In this document: one piece after another, positions 50,070-59,250 of the stretch
How positions within the stretch are numbered: the stretch's first letter is position 1
How the letters are laid out: each line of letters starts with the position of its first letter
Source of the DNA: Anaerolineae bacterium
GTDB lineage: Bacteria; Chloroflexota; Anaerolineae; Aggregatilineales; Phototrophicaceae
Assembly: GCA_022823165.1 (NCBI GenBank)
Contig: JAJDXR010000058.1
Location: 1-64,000, forward strand
Length of the DNA stretch: 64,000 nucleotides
Reading direction: 5' to 3'
Translations under genes and position numbers: made by a program
The notes under the pieces: model-generated
What the model was told of the DNA's origin: nothing
The model's database searches: none
The model's input: the letters and a program-made list of their open reading frames with translations, nothing else

Positions 50070-52187
50070 TCAAGTCTTTGCCCATTCCATATTCTTGCCG
50101 CCGCCTACTCGTGTCAGCAGCAGGCAGCTCCCGGCCGCGACCTGCGCCGACCAGCCCGGCCTGACCACGGTGGTTGACGCCGCTTCTTCAATGATGCAGG
50201 GTCCCGCCGCCGTCCAGGATGCGCTGAGCTGCTCGCGGCGGTAAACGGGGATTGCCAGGGGCGCTAGTTCAGCCGCGAAGCGCGCGGGACGGCAGGCCAC
50301 CGGCTCGTCATTTGCGGATTGCGCTTCGTCGAAGACGGCGCTAGCGACCTGTGGCTGCGGGCCGCTGATCAAGATGCGCCAGTTGACCGCTTCAATCGGG
50401 ACGCCATCCGCGAGTTGGCCGTAGAAGGCGCGGTACTCGGTTTCAAAGACCTGCCGCATATCGGCGATATGCCGCTCGGTCAGCCTGTCCATCGGGAAGG
50501 GCACGCGCACCTCATAACCTTGACCGACGTAACGCATATCGATGTTGAGGCTTACCTTGATGTCCCCCGCCGCCACGCCGGCCGCCTCGACGATGCGGCG
50601 CCCGTCCCGCTCCAGATCGGCCAGGATGCCGTTGAGTTCGCCTAGATTCAACTCGTCCAGGCGGGACACGTAGCTGCGCGTGAAGTCGAAGGCGATTGGC
50701 GCGGTCAAAAAACCGAAGGCGGAGGCCACCCCGGCCAGGGGTGGGATGATGATGCGGCCTATACCCAAGCCGCCGGCCACACCACAAGCGTGCGCCGGTC
50801 CAGCGCCGCCGGTGGCCACCATGCAGTAGCGGCGGATTTCCAAGCCGCGTTCGGCGGCGTGTACACGCGCGGCGGCTGCCATATTCTCGTTGACAAGTTG
50901 ATGTACGCCCCAAGCCGTCCGCTCCAGCGGCAAGTCCAGCGCCGCCGACAGTTCAGTGAATGCAGCCTGCGCGGCGTCGCGATCAAGCGCGATGTCGCCA
51001 CCGGCGAAATAATCGGGATTGAGGTAGCCCAGCAGCAGGTCGGCATCGGTCACGGTGGGCCGTGTCCCGCCAGCGCCGTAGGCAGCGGGGCCGGGCGCGC
51101 TGCCGGCGCTCTCCGGTCCCACCGCCGGTAAGCCCAGCGCGTTCAAGTGGGCGATGCTGCCGCCGCCAGCGCCGATCTCGATCATCTCGATCATGGGCAC
51201 CATCAGCGGTAGACCGCTGCCGCGCTTGAAGCGATGCACATGCGCCACTTCGGATTGGTGGCTGATGGCGAGCTCGCCAGCGCGGGTCAGCGCGGCTTTG
51301 GCGGTGGTGCCGCCCATGTCAAATGCGAGCACGTCCGATTGGCCCAGCAGCCGCCCCCAATGCAGGCCCGCCAGCGCGCCGCCGGCGGGACCGCTTTCCA
51401 CCAGCCGAATGGGAAAATCGCGCGAGGCGGCCACCGTGGTCGTGCCGCCGCTGCTCAGCATGATGTTCAGCGGGGCGGCGATTCCGCTGGCTTTCAAGCC
51501 CGCCTCGACGCGCTCAAGGTAGCGGTCGATAATCGGCTGAACATAGGCGTTGGCGATGGTGGTCGAGGCGCGCGGATACTCGCGCATTCCGGGCGCGACT
51601 TGATGCGACGCCGAGATGGCCACGCCCGGTAACGATTCGCTGACAATCGCTTGCGCCGCCGATTCGTGTGCCGGGTTAGTATAAGCGTGCAGGAAGCAGA
51701 TGGCCACCGCTTCGACAGGCTCGGCGCGCAGCTGAGCGCAGACTTGGCGCAGGTGGTCTTTGTCCAGCGGTTGGTGAACGCGCCCGTCGGCCAGCATGCG
51801 CTCCGGCACATCAAATCGCAGTCGCCGTTCGGCCAGGGGCGCCGGTTTGCGCAGCGCCAGATCGTACATATCGTAGCGGCCTTCGTTGCCAATCTCGATC
51901 GCATCGCGGAAGCCGGCTGTCGCCAGCAGCGCCGTCACAGCGCCTTTGCGTTCGATCAGCGTGTTGGTTATCAGCGTAGTGCCGTGGACCACGTAGCGCA
52001 TGCCGTCGGCGGACAGGCCGGCGCGTTCAAGCAGGCTGCGCACACCGTCAAGCACCGCCAGCGACGGGTCGGGGTAGCTGGTCAGCAGCTTCTCAACGGC
52101 GATGCGCCCAGTGTCTGTGTCGAGGGCGACCAAATCGGTGAAGGTGCCGCCGATATCGACTGCAAGCAAGACTGAGGGCGCGGTCAT
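50070..52187 (-). CDS. hyuA: Hydantoinase/oxoprolinase subunit A
   Basis: This 705-residue ATPase subunit starts at the ATG at 52187 behind GAGGAG; longer frames are not supported. It has LAVDIGGTFTDLVALD at the N-terminus, VVHGTTLITNTLIERKGA near residue 75, and LAFDMGGTTAKAAL near residue 300, the two actin-like phosphate motifs. The family uses ATP to open hydantoin or oxoproline rings or to carboxylate acetone. It acts with the B subunit at 47570. The length is normal. Confidence 0.92.
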   Translation of the reverse strand: MTAPSVLLAVDIGGTFTDLVALDTDTGRIAVEKLLTSYPDPSLAVLDGVRSLLERAGLSADGMRYVVHGTTLITNTLIERKGAVTALLATAGFRDAIEIGNEGRYDMYDLALRKPAPLAERRLRFDVPERMLADGRVHQPLDKDHLRQVCAQLRAEPVEAVAICFLHAYTNPAHESAAQAIVSESLPGVAISASHQVAPGMREYPRASTTIANAYVQPIIDRYLERVEAGLKASGIAAPLNIMLSSGGTTTVAASRDFPIRLVESGPAGGALAGLHWGRLLGQSDVLAFDMGGTTAKAALTRAGELAISHQSEVAHVHRFKRGSGLPLMVPMIEMIEIGAGGGSIAHLNALGLPAVGPESAGSAPGPAAYGAGGTRPTVTDADLLLGYLNPDYFAGGDIALDRDAAQAAFTELSAALDLPLERTAWGVHQLVNENMAAAARVHAAERGLEIRRYCMVATGGAGPAHACGVAGGLGIGRIIIPPLAGVASAFGFLTAPIAFDFTRSYVSRLDELNLGELNGILADLERDGRRIVEAAGVAAGDIKVSLNIDMRYVGQGYEVRVPFPMDRLTERHIADMRQVFETEYRAFYGQLADGVPIEAVNWRILISGPQPQVASAVFDEAQSANDEPVACRPARFAAELAPLAIPVYRREQLSASWTAAGPCIIEEAASTTVVRPGWSAQVAAGSCLLLTRVGGGKNMEWAKT

Positions 52188-52340
52188 TGGCGGGGTCTCC
52201 TCGCGGACAAGATCGCGCCCCATCATACGGGTGGCGCTGCGGGCTGTCAAGCAGGCGGGGGCAGCTAACAGGGACCATAGAAGATGCAGTTTGATAAGTG
52301 TAGAATGCGGCTGAGCACGATGGCGCGAGGCGAATCTGGC

Positions 52341-52814
52341 ATGCATCGCGAACAAGATCATCCTCTCACGCAAGTCATGGCATGGATCGGGCTTAGCATT
52401 CTGCTGCCTTTGCTTCCGGTTGTGTTCGGCATGGTTATCACGGTAATGCAGCGACAGACGGTGTATCTATTCAAACTGCTTGACGGGCTCGAGCTTTTTC
52501 TTATTTCGCTTTGGCTCGTTACGGCTACGGCGAGCGATTTGGCGCGCTATGGGTTTGGTTGGGAAAAGCCCCTGCGGATGGTCCTTATAGCTTTCGCAGC
52601 GATCGACTTAATCTTCCTTGTGTTGATTTATGTCAACAACCGAGTACGCGATTTGGAGCTCGATACTGAAATGTATCTGTCGTTGGCAATGGCGCACTTT
52701 TTGTTCGTCGTTATCATTGCCGTTGCGCTGCAACTGTACATGCACTATCATGATTACAGTGAGAACCGCACGGATGAAAAATCGCGATTGAGCCGATTAT
52801 CCTTGGCATACTGA
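52341..52814 (+). CDS. Small integral membrane protein
   Basis: From the ATG at 52341 this is a 157-residue protein with four membrane segments (around residues 11-32, 40-63, 75-97 and 108-132). It matches no family known to me. It ends in NRTDEKSRLSRLSLAY, but an indel at an A5 run (52777-52781) could change that end: with one A fewer it would stop at DENRD. Upstream starts (52284, 52320) lack ribosome sites. The hydrophobic profile suggests a four-helix membrane protein. Confidence 0.65.
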   Translation: MHREQDHPLTQVMAWIGLSILLPLLPVVFGMVITVMQRQTVYLFKLLDGLELFLISLWLVTATASDLARYGFGWEKPLRMVLIAFAAIDLIFLVLIYVNNRVRDLELDTEMYLSLAMAHFLFVVIIAVALQLYMHYHDYSENRTDEKSRLSRLSLAY

Positions 52815-52954
52815 TATTTGAGTTTGTGGTAGCGTTGACGATTGTGGTTGGTGTCGCGCGGGCTATTTGGAACGATGACCATCGGCACATTCTTTTGCCA
52901 GACTGGATGCGCAGGAAACCCGATGGCGACGCGCCCGACGCGTTGCAGTCTTAA
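52774..52954 (+). pseudogene. Small membrane ORF with an apparent one-base frameshift
   Basis: Starting at ATG 52774, one fewer A in the following A5 run would give a 59-60-residue protein beginning MKIAIEPIILGILIFEFV, with one hydrophobic helix and a polar tail ending PDALQS (stop at 52952-52954). As sequenced, the ATG frame stops at once and the long open part has no start codon. The reading could be a sequencing error, a real mutation, or the product of -1 slippage at GAA AAA from the upstream gene. Confidence 0.6.
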
Positions 52955-52982
52955 GAACCGCTGTCCATTTCACCGGCACTGT

Positions 52983-54368
52983 TCAAGTCGTATACCAATG
53001 CGTAGGCATGATATCCTTTTGAGCCGCCAGCAGCTCGCGCAGGATGGCGTCGGCATCGGCGATTGAGTTGGTCAGCGGGTCGGTCATCAGCGCCCGGCGC
53101 AGCAAGCCGTAATCGGCCTTGACAATGGCCTCCGCCGTCAGTTCGTGCGTATCCAGCACCAACTCGTTGAGCCCGCGCAAACCCCTCGGCATCTCGCCGA
53201 CGGGACGCGGACGCGGGCCCTCCATATCCACATCGCAGAGCAATTCCAGGAAGGCGTCGTCTGCCATATTGCTGACCGCTCCGCGATTGGGCGTATTGAT
53301 GTAGAAGGGGCGCCCCAAGCCGCCGACCATGCTCTCGATGATGTCGGTGGCCTGCTCGGGACCGAGCGCCGACATGAACTCGCCGATGGTTATGACTCCG
53401 CTCATGAAGTCGTCGACCTCCCGCCACATAGCCGCGTGCCGCGCGTAGCGGAGCTCGGTCTCCCAGATCGAAAGCGGCGGAATGGCTTCCGGCAGGCGCC
53501 CATGCCCTTGATAGAAACGCAGGTATTCTTTGGTATGGGAGACGCAGGCCGGGACGTATCCGAATATTTCGTAGAGCTGCCAGGCGATGGCGTCATTGTG
53601 CAGGGCTTTGGCGCCTTTGGCGCCGTCCATGCCGGTATAAACGGATTGGCGCCGGAGCGACTCGGCGATGCGCGCGCTGACATCGCGTCCGCGATATTCG
53701 GCTTTCAGCAGCCAGGTGAAGTGATTGACGCCAGTGATGCGCAGGTCGAAGTCGGCGTCCAGGGCAGCGTTCCACTCGCTGGCAAAGACGATGAGGCCGG
53801 CGAGCTTGGCGTATTTTGTCTTGACGCGCGGCATGTGCAGCGAGTCGCAGAGGGCGAAGCTCTTGAGCTGCGGGGCGTAACGCGCCAGCGCCATGCCGTT
53901 GACCGCGCTGGGATTGATGTAGTTGATCAGCCAGGCCTCGGGGCAAATCCGCTCAACATCGGCGGCGCAGTCCATGATCAGCGGCAGCTCGCGCATGGCG
54001 CGGAAGATGCCGCCGGGACCGATGGTGTCGCCACTGCACATGCGGATGCCGTATTTTTCACTGATCTGGCAATCCAGCCCACGGTAGCGCACTGTATCAG
54101 CGGCGAAGCTGAGCACGACAAAATCGGCGCCGGGCAAGGCGTCGCGCCAATCCGAGGCGACTTCAATGTTCAGGGGCGCGCCGGTTTCCGTCACGACTTT
54201 TTCCGCCAGCAGCCCCATCTTCTCCATGCGCGCCGGATCATTATCCACCAGCGCCAGCGTACCGTTGCAGAGCTGCGGAGAATTCACCATCTTCCAAATG
54301 GCTTGCCGGCCGAAGAACAGGCTGCCCGAGCCGATGATGACGACTTTGGGCTGTTGAATGCCGCTCAT
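52983..54368 (-). CDS. Family-4 glycoside hydrolase
   Basis: This 461-residue enzyme belongs to GH4, which uses NAD and Mn2+ to cleave alpha- or beta-glycosides by an oxidation-elimination route. Visible are KVVIIGSGSLFFGRQ (NAD site), GDTIGPGGIFRAMRE, INYINPSA, and the metal ligands C174 (ALCDSLH) and H216 (GVNHFTW). It resembles the alpha-galacturonidase/alpha-glucosidase branch. No signal peptide: it acts on imported, probably phosphorylated or uronic, disaccharides. The ATG has an AGGAGC site. Confidence 0.9.
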   Translation of the reverse strand: MSGIQQPKVVIIGSGSLFFGRQAIWKMVNSPQLCNGTLALVDNDPARMEKMGLLAEKVVTETGAPLNIEVASDWRDALPGADFVVLSFAADTVRYRGLDCQISEKYGIRMCSGDTIGPGGIFRAMRELPLIMDCAADVERICPEAWLINYINPSAVNGMALARYAPQLKSFALCDSLHMPRVKTKYAKLAGLIVFASEWNAALDADFDLRITGVNHFTWLLKAEYRGRDVSARIAESLRRQSVYTGMDGAKGAKALHNDAIAWQLYEIFGYVPACVSHTKEYLRFYQGHGRLPEAIPPLSIWETELRYARHAAMWREVDDFMSGVITIGEFMSALGPEQATDIIESMVGGLGRPFYINTPNRGAVSNMADDAFLELLCDVDMEGPRPRPVGEMPRGLRGLNELVLDTHELTAEAIVKADYGLLRRALMTDPLTNSIADADAILRELLAAQKDIMPTHWYTT

Positions 54369-54461
54369 AAATTGCTCCTGGTCAGAACCTCTGCTTCTGC
54401 TCTGCCGTGATTGTACTCGCTAAGGGCTCTGCGCGCGGGAAAATTATTCGGTTTGGGCGAC

Positions 54462-55715
54462 TCAGGCGGATCGCGCCTGGCGGCTGCCGCGCGGACGCCG
54501 TGAGCGGCGTCGGCGGTTTTGTCGTGACGGCTTGCTCGCGCCGTTATGCCGCGGTTTGCCCGCGCCATTCTGGCGCTTGGGCGCGGGCGTGGCTGAGACA
54601 TAAGGATGCTCGCTGACCACCTCAATCGGCTGGCGGATCAGCGCTTCGATTTCGCGCAGGTACTTGCGTTCTTCGACATCGCAGAAGGAATAGGCGATGC
54701 CCGAGGCGCCGGCGCGGGCGGTGCGGCCGATGCGATGCACGTAACTTTCCGGGATATTGGGCAGGTCGAAGTTGATGACATGAGTTACCGAGTCGATATC
54801 CAGGCCACGGGCGGCGATGTCGGTGGCGACCAGCACCGGCGTATGCCCTGACTTGAAGCGGGCCAGCGCGCGTGTCCGCGCCGTTTGCGACTTGTTGCCG
54901 TGGATCGCTTCCGCGGGAATGCGAGCGCGGCTCAACTGCTTGGCCAGATTATTGGCGCGATGCTTGGTGCGGGTGAAGACCAGCACCCGCTGTGAGGCCG
55001 GGTCGCGCAAGATATGCTTGAGCAGGGCGCGTTTGTCGCCGCCTTCCACAAAGTAGATAGACTGCTCGATAGTCTCGACGGTGGTGGATTGCGGATTGGC
55101 CTCCACCTTGACCGGGTCAATCAAGATGCTGCGGCTCAGGTCCTGTATCGCTTGCGGCATGGTGGCCGAGAAAAGCAGGGTCTGGCGCGCTTTGGGCAGG
55201 CGCTTGATGATGCGCTCGACATCATTGATGAAGCCCATATCCAACATACGGTCGGCTTCGTCCAGGACAAAGTACTCAACCCGATCCAGCCGGATATAGC
55301 CCTGATTAATCAAGTCTTGCAGGCGGCCCGGCGTAGCCACGACGATATCAACGCCGCGCTGCAAAGCCTTGACTTGCGGCTGCTGACCGACGCCGCCGAA
55401 GATCGCCGTATGCCTCAGGCTGCTCTCATGGCTGAATTTGCCAAATTCTTCGTCGATCTGCGCCGCCAGCTCCCGCGTCGGCGATAGCGCCAGGACACGG
55501 ATCGGCCGCTTGCCTTTAACAGGTTTTAGCATCTGTACGATGGGCACAGCGAAGGCGGCTGTCTTGCCGCTACCTGTCTGCGCGCAGCCGACAAGGTCGC
55601 GCCCGTCGAGGATGGGCGGGATGCTGCGGACTTGTATCGGCGTCGGCTCGCTGTAGCCGACGCGCTTCACCGCGCGCAGCATCCCACTGTTGAGTTGCAG
55701 GTTTTGGAAGCTCAT
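54462..55715 (-). CDS. DEAD-box RNA helicase (RhlE-like)
   Basis: This 417-residue ATP-dependent RNA helicase has all family motifs: Q motif [14 protein letters not shown], Ia [41 protein letters not shown]. The C-terminal tail is rich in arginine ([12 protein letters not shown]) and likely binds RNA. I start at the ATG at 55715, consistent with MSFQNLQLN of this family. Roles usually lie in ribosome assembly and RNA decay, often at low temperature. Confidence 0.95.
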   Translation of the reverse strand: MSFQNLQLNSGMLRAVKRVGYSEPTPIQVRSIPPILDGRDLVGCAQTGSGKTAAFAVPIVQMLKPVKGKRPIRVLALSPTRELAAQIDEEFGKFSHESSLRHTAIFGGVGQQPQVKALQRGVDIVVATPGRLQDLINQGYIRLDRVEYFVLDEADRMLDMGFINDVERIIKRLPKARQTLLFSATMPQAIQDLSRSILIDPVKVEANPQSTTVETIEQSIYFVEGGDKRALLKHILRDPASQRVLVFTRTKHRANNLAKQLSRARIPAEAIHGNKSQTARTRALARFKSGHTPVLVATDIAARGLDIDSVTHVINFDLPNIPESYVHRIGRTARAGASGIAYSFCDVEERKYLREIEALIRQPIEVVSEHPYVSATPAPKRQNGAGKPRHNGASKPSRQNRRRRSRRPRGSRQARSA

Positions 55716-56184
55716 AGGAATTTGTTTTCTCGATGTTTGTCTTTGAAGCAACGATATAGTGTCTAACAGTTTCGCTGATATTACCAGCGCGACAATCAGC
55801 ACTGGTGTATTGCGCCGACTTTATGCCGCTCGCCTTCAACAGAATAATTCGGTTAGGCCAGGAAAGACATGCGACAGGTAGCCACAGAGTACGCCGAGTA
55901 AAAAAAGAGGGCGCCGAGTAAAGCAGTTTGCTAACTGTATGGCATCGACAGATGACATAAGTAACGATTGTGGCGTCAATTGCCAGCGTATCGAAATGAC
56001 ATATAAACCTCCGTGCCCTCAGTACTACTCGGTGTACTCGGTGGCAAATGGCAGGACGCTGAACTTTTGCTAAGGCGAAACTGCCCGCAGTTCACTGCCG
56101 TCGGTTAACTGCTACATACGCATTTGCCTCGGCCTGTTGTATCATGCAGCCGTTCAAATCCACGAAGTAAAGACAGGCAGAGCC
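55716..56184. other. Gene-free stretch with a full MITE-like element
   Basis: The divergent leader between helicase and peptidase genes. Apart from the 165-bp element at 55881-56045 and a TATCAT-containing stretch near 56136 that may be a -10, I see nothing. Confidence 0.6.
55881..56045 (+). repeat. MITE-like element, full copy 2
   Basis: A 165-bp element with ends GCCACAGAGTACGCCGAGT and TACTCGGTGTACTCGGTGGC. It has exactly the same length as 43282-43446 and its interior aligns with that copy's reverse complement. It contains GAGGGCGCCGAGTAAAGC, also found at 7525. Confidence 0.75.
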
Positions 56185-57570
56185 ATGACCAATCCCTACG
56201 CATACGCCAAGACCAACCAGGATCGCTTCCTCACGGAATATCAGGAATTGCTGCGCATCCGCACCATCAGCACACAGCCGCAGCACGCCGATGACGTGGC
56301 GCGCGCCGCCGAGTGGCTGCAGGCTATGATGCTGCGCATCGGCATGGACAGCGCCGATGTCATCTTGATGCCCGAGGGCCGCTGCCCGCTGGTCTTGGGC
56401 GAATGGCGCGGGGCCGGCGAGGACGCGCCCACCATTTTAATCTACTGCCACTATGACGTGCAGCCGGCTGAAATCGTCGATGGCTGGGATACCGAGCCTT
56501 TTGAACCCACTATCAAGGCTGGCCGGCTTTACTGCCGCGGAGCGGTTGACAGCAAACTGCATGTGATGGCGAATCTCAAAGCGCTGGAGTCCTGGTTGGC
56601 GGCTGAAGACAAACCGAAGGTCAACATCAAGGTGGTGCTGGAAGGCGAAGAAGAATCCGGCTCGGAGAATATCAACGCCTTCGTTGAAAAGCATCCCGAG
56701 CGGCTGGCGGCCGATATCGCCGTGATCTCGGACGGCGCGATTCTTGCGCCCGATCAGCCCAGCCTGACTTATGGCCTGCGCGGAGTCACCGCTTTTGAGC
56801 TGCGCGTGTCGGCGCCGGTCAGCGATTTGCACAGCGGCCATTGGGGCGGCTCGGTGCACAATCCGATTCAGGCGCTGTGCGAAATCATCGCCCGGCTGCA
56901 CGATGAGAACGGCGCCGTCTCGGTACCGGGCTTCTACGATGACGTGGCCGCGGTAACGGCGCAAGACCGTACGCTGCTGGAAAAGGTCGAGCCCTTCATG
57001 CAAGACGAATGGGACAGCGTCGTTAATGCGCCGGCGCTCTGGGGCGAATCCGAATATAGCTTGCCCGAACGCCTGGGCGCCCGCCCAACCCTGGAGATCA
57101 ATGGCATCCACGGCGGTTATACCGGCGCCGGCATGAAGACCGTGCTGCCGGCTAGCGCTTTCGCCAAGGTCACTTGCCGTCTGGTCCCGCATCAAGACCC
57201 GGACCGCGTGCTTAATTGCATTGTCGAGCATATCAAGAATATCACGCCGGACACGATAAAGGTCGACTTCCAATTCGGCGGCATGGGCGCCGAGGCGGTG
57301 CTGCTGGATGTCGAGGGCTCAGCCATGTCCGCCGCTGCCGCAGCCTATACTTACGCCTGGGGCGTCGAGCCGGTCTTTGAGCGCGCCGGCGGCAGCGTGC
57401 CCATCACCTTCGAGTGCATGAAGGTGGCGCAAGAAGTTGTCATTATGAGCTACGGGCTGAAAAGCGGCCGCGCCCACGGTCCCAACGAGAATATCTACCT
57501 GCAAAACTTCTACAACGGCATTCAGTCAACCATCAAGTTTATCGATGTGGTGGGAGAGGGGCGGCGGTAG
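56185..57570 (+). CDS. M20-family dipeptidase/peptidase
   Basis: This 461-residue cytoplasmic metallopeptidase starts at the ATG at 56185. Metal ligands are in ILIYCHYDVQP (His, near residue 90), RGAVDSKLHVMANLKA (bridging Asp, though the usual DDKG reads DSKL), LEGEEESGSENI (Glu pair) and AVISDGA. A dimerisation domain with SDLHSGHWGGSVHNP is present. Homologues include carnosinase-type dipeptidases and succinyl-diaminopimelate desuccinylase relatives. The exact substrate is open. Confidence 0.9.
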   Translation: MTNPYAYAKTNQDRFLTEYQELLRIRTISTQPQHADDVARAAEWLQAMMLRIGMDSADVILMPEGRCPLVLGEWRGAGEDAPTILIYCHYDVQPAEIVDGWDTEPFEPTIKAGRLYCRGAVDSKLHVMANLKALESWLAAEDKPKVNIKVVLEGEEESGSENINAFVEKHPERLAADIAVISDGAILAPDQPSLTYGLRGVTAFELRVSAPVSDLHSGHWGGSVHNPIQALCEIIARLHDENGAVSVPGFYDDVAAVTAQDRTLLEKVEPFMQDEWDSVVNAPALWGESEYSLPERLGARPTLEINGIHGGYTGAGMKTVLPASAFAKVTCRLVPHQDPDRVLNCIVEHIKNITPDTIKVDFQFGGMGAEAVLLDVEGSAMSAAAAAYTYAWGVEPVFERAGGSVPITFECMKVAQEVVIMSYGLKSGRAHGPNENIYLQNFYNGIQSTIKFIDVVGEGRR

Positions 57571-57593
57571 AATCGGCAGCGCCGGCCAATTCC

Positions 57594-57609
57594 GCGCGCG
57601 AAAGCGCGC
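57594..57609 (+). terminator. Possible weak terminator after the peptidase gene
   Basis: GCGCGC-GAAA-GCGCGC forms a 6-bp GC stem with a stable GAAA loop, followed by CGTTT. The T tract is short, so function is uncertain. Confidence 0.35.
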
Positions 57610-57762
57610 CGTTTATGAAGTCAGCCAATAAAAACGCCTGGCTGCGTTTACACTCAATTTACAGCGACACAAAACATTGGCAACGCGCCTCCTGCACAAT
57701 GCCTGGTAACTGAGGACGCAATCTCGCGCCCTCTGCACACAAGGCAAAGGAGAATTGCCAAG

Positions 57763-58509
57763 ATGAAGATAAAACGATTTGCACTGGTTTTCGCCCTGCT
57801 CGCCCTGCTGACCGCCGTGGTCAGCGCAGGTGACAGCGCCGACTCGGAAGGCGCCCAGCCCACGAAGCGCGCGCTGGCGGGGATCCCGCTTGAGAACGCC
57901 GTCTTGCTGGAAGCGACCGGCCTGGAGGCCGCGGCGCTGCGAACGGCGCTGGCGGAAGGTTCGACCATCGCCGAACTGATCGAAGCCAACGACGGCGATG
58001 TCGAGACCGTTATTGATGAGCTGACAGCGCGGATGACGGAAGCCATCAACGCGAACGTATCGACTTTCCTGGAAGGCTTGGATGAAAGGGTCAGCGAGGC
58101 GCTGGACTCGGAACACTCCCGCCGCGGTCCCTGGGGACGGCGCTGGCTGCGGCATCCGCGCATCTTGGGCTATGCCGGCGTGAGCGACGCCATTTTCGAG
58201 GCGACCGGGCTGGACGCGGCCGGATTGCGGGCAGCGCTGGCCGACGGCTCGACGCTGGCTGAATTAATCGAAGCGAATGGCGGTGAAGTGACAGATGTCG
58301 CGGCGGATATCGCGGCCAGGATTACTGACGAAGTCAATGCAGCGGCCGCCGAGCGCATCGCGGGCTTGGAGGCGCGCCTCGGCGAGCTCTTCGACGAAGA
58401 CTTGTCCGAGCGCTGGCGCCGCGGACGGCGCGGACGCATGAGACCGCGCTTTTTCTTTGGTTTCTGGGGCGAGTACGGCGCGCCGGCTGTGGAGGAACCG
58501 TCTGCCTAG
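57763..58509 (+). CDS. Secreted protein with two internal helical repeats
   Basis: This 248-residue product has a Sec signal (residues 1-22, ending VVSAG). Two repeats of about 65 residues follow (50-115 and 146-212), each with ATGL.AA.LR.ALA.GST.AELIEAN.G.V and then a helical segment. Between and after them are basic stretches (RRGPWGRRWLRHPR, ERWRRGRRGRMRPR), and an aromatic FFFGFWG near the end. I do not recognise a function. AAAGGAG precedes the ATG and a strong terminator follows. Confidence 0.8.
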   Translation: MKIKRFALVFALLALLTAVVSAGDSADSEGAQPTKRALAGIPLENAVLLEATGLEAAALRTALAEGSTIAELIEANDGDVETVIDELTARMTEAINANVSTFLEGLDERVSEALDSEHSRRGPWGRRWLRHPRILGYAGVSDAIFEATGLDAAGLRAALADGSTLAELIEANGGEVTDVAADIAARITDEVNAAAAERIAGLEARLGELFDEDLSERWRRGRRGRMRPRFFFGFWGEYGAPAVEEPSA

Positions 58510-58541
58510 ACCTGGTTCCGCCATTGACTTGCCAGTAGACG

Positions 58542-58575
58542 CGAGCGCGGGGTGGATCCCCGCGCTCGTATTTTT
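58542..58575 (+). terminator. Strong rho-independent terminator
   Basis: CGAGCGCGGGG and CCCCGCGCTCG form a perfect 11-bp stem with a five-base TGGAT loop, followed by TATTTTT. It ends the repeat-protein transcript just before the convergent cupin gene. Confidence 0.88.
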
Positions 58576-58580
58576 GCGGG

Positions 58581-58970
58581 CTAAAACTCCCAGTGACCCC
58601 TGTCCAGCGGGACCGCCTCATCTTCGCCGGGCCAGGGCGGCGTTGTGGCGATGATGAATTCCAGCGGGACATCACCGGTATTCCGAAATTGGAAATCCGT
58701 GCCCAGCGGAATCGTCAGGCTTTGGCCAGGCGCCACATCCAGGACTTGCTCGCGCTCGCCCTGCTTGCGCCAGACTTGGCCCGCGCCGGCCAGAAAGAAC
58801 CAGACTTCCTCCACTGTGCGATGCCGCACCGGCACGGTGACCGCGCCCACCGGCAGCCGGCAGTGCACGACGCTCACGCCAGACAAGCTGTGTAGCAGGC
58901 GAATCTCCGAGCCGTCGGGCGCCAGCGCATCGTAACTGTCTGAAACGCGATTGCTCTTGTATTGCCTCAT
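58581..58970 (-). CDS. Small cupin-domain protein
   Basis: This 129-residue single cupin has the metal-binding motifs VPVRHRTVEEVWFFLAGAG (His/Glu, motif 1) and QFRNTGDVPLEF (motif 2, with the usual histidine replaced). A TAGGAGC ribosome site precedes the ATG at 58970. Small cupins serve as isomerases, dioxygenases or ligand sensors, so a role cannot be set. Its stop is 6 bp from the terminator of the convergent gene. Confidence 0.85.
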   Translation of the reverse strand: MRQYKSNRVSDSYDALAPDGSEIRLLHSLSGVSVVHCRLPVGAVTVPVRHRTVEEVWFFLAGAGQVWRKQGEREQVLDVAPGQSLTIPLGTDFQFRNTGDVPLEFIIATTPPWPGEDEAVPLDRGHWEF

Positions 58971-59107
58971 TCGCTGCTCCTACAATGCTTGCTCGATATT
59001 GATCATCTGTCCGATCGCATAGTGAGACAAGGTTGACATCTCTGGGCTCGGCATTCACTAACGCCCCGTCAGGTTTGAGGCATCCGCCGCTGCTCAGAAT
59101 CTAATAG

Positions 59108-59150
59108 AAACCTCTCGGCGCCCTCGTTTTTACTCGGTGTCCTCGGTGGC
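59108..59150 (+). repeat. Partial MITE-like element (right end)
   Basis: AAACCTCTCGGCGCCCTCG followed by TTTTTACTCGGTGTCCTCGG and TGGC matches the right end of the 55881-56045 copy. The left part is missing. Confidence 0.6.
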
Positions 59151-59250
59151 AAAGTGTTGGGGGCTCTCAAAAGTCCTATGCCTGCGCCACTAGGCGCGTT
59201 CGCCTTTGGCGCGGACGTCCCCCACATTTAGTTACGCTGCCGGACGGTTC

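Noticed and set aside
53145..54410. A 421-codon open frame antisense to the GH4 gene.
   Set aside because: No motif or ribosome site; the GH4 frame is convincing.
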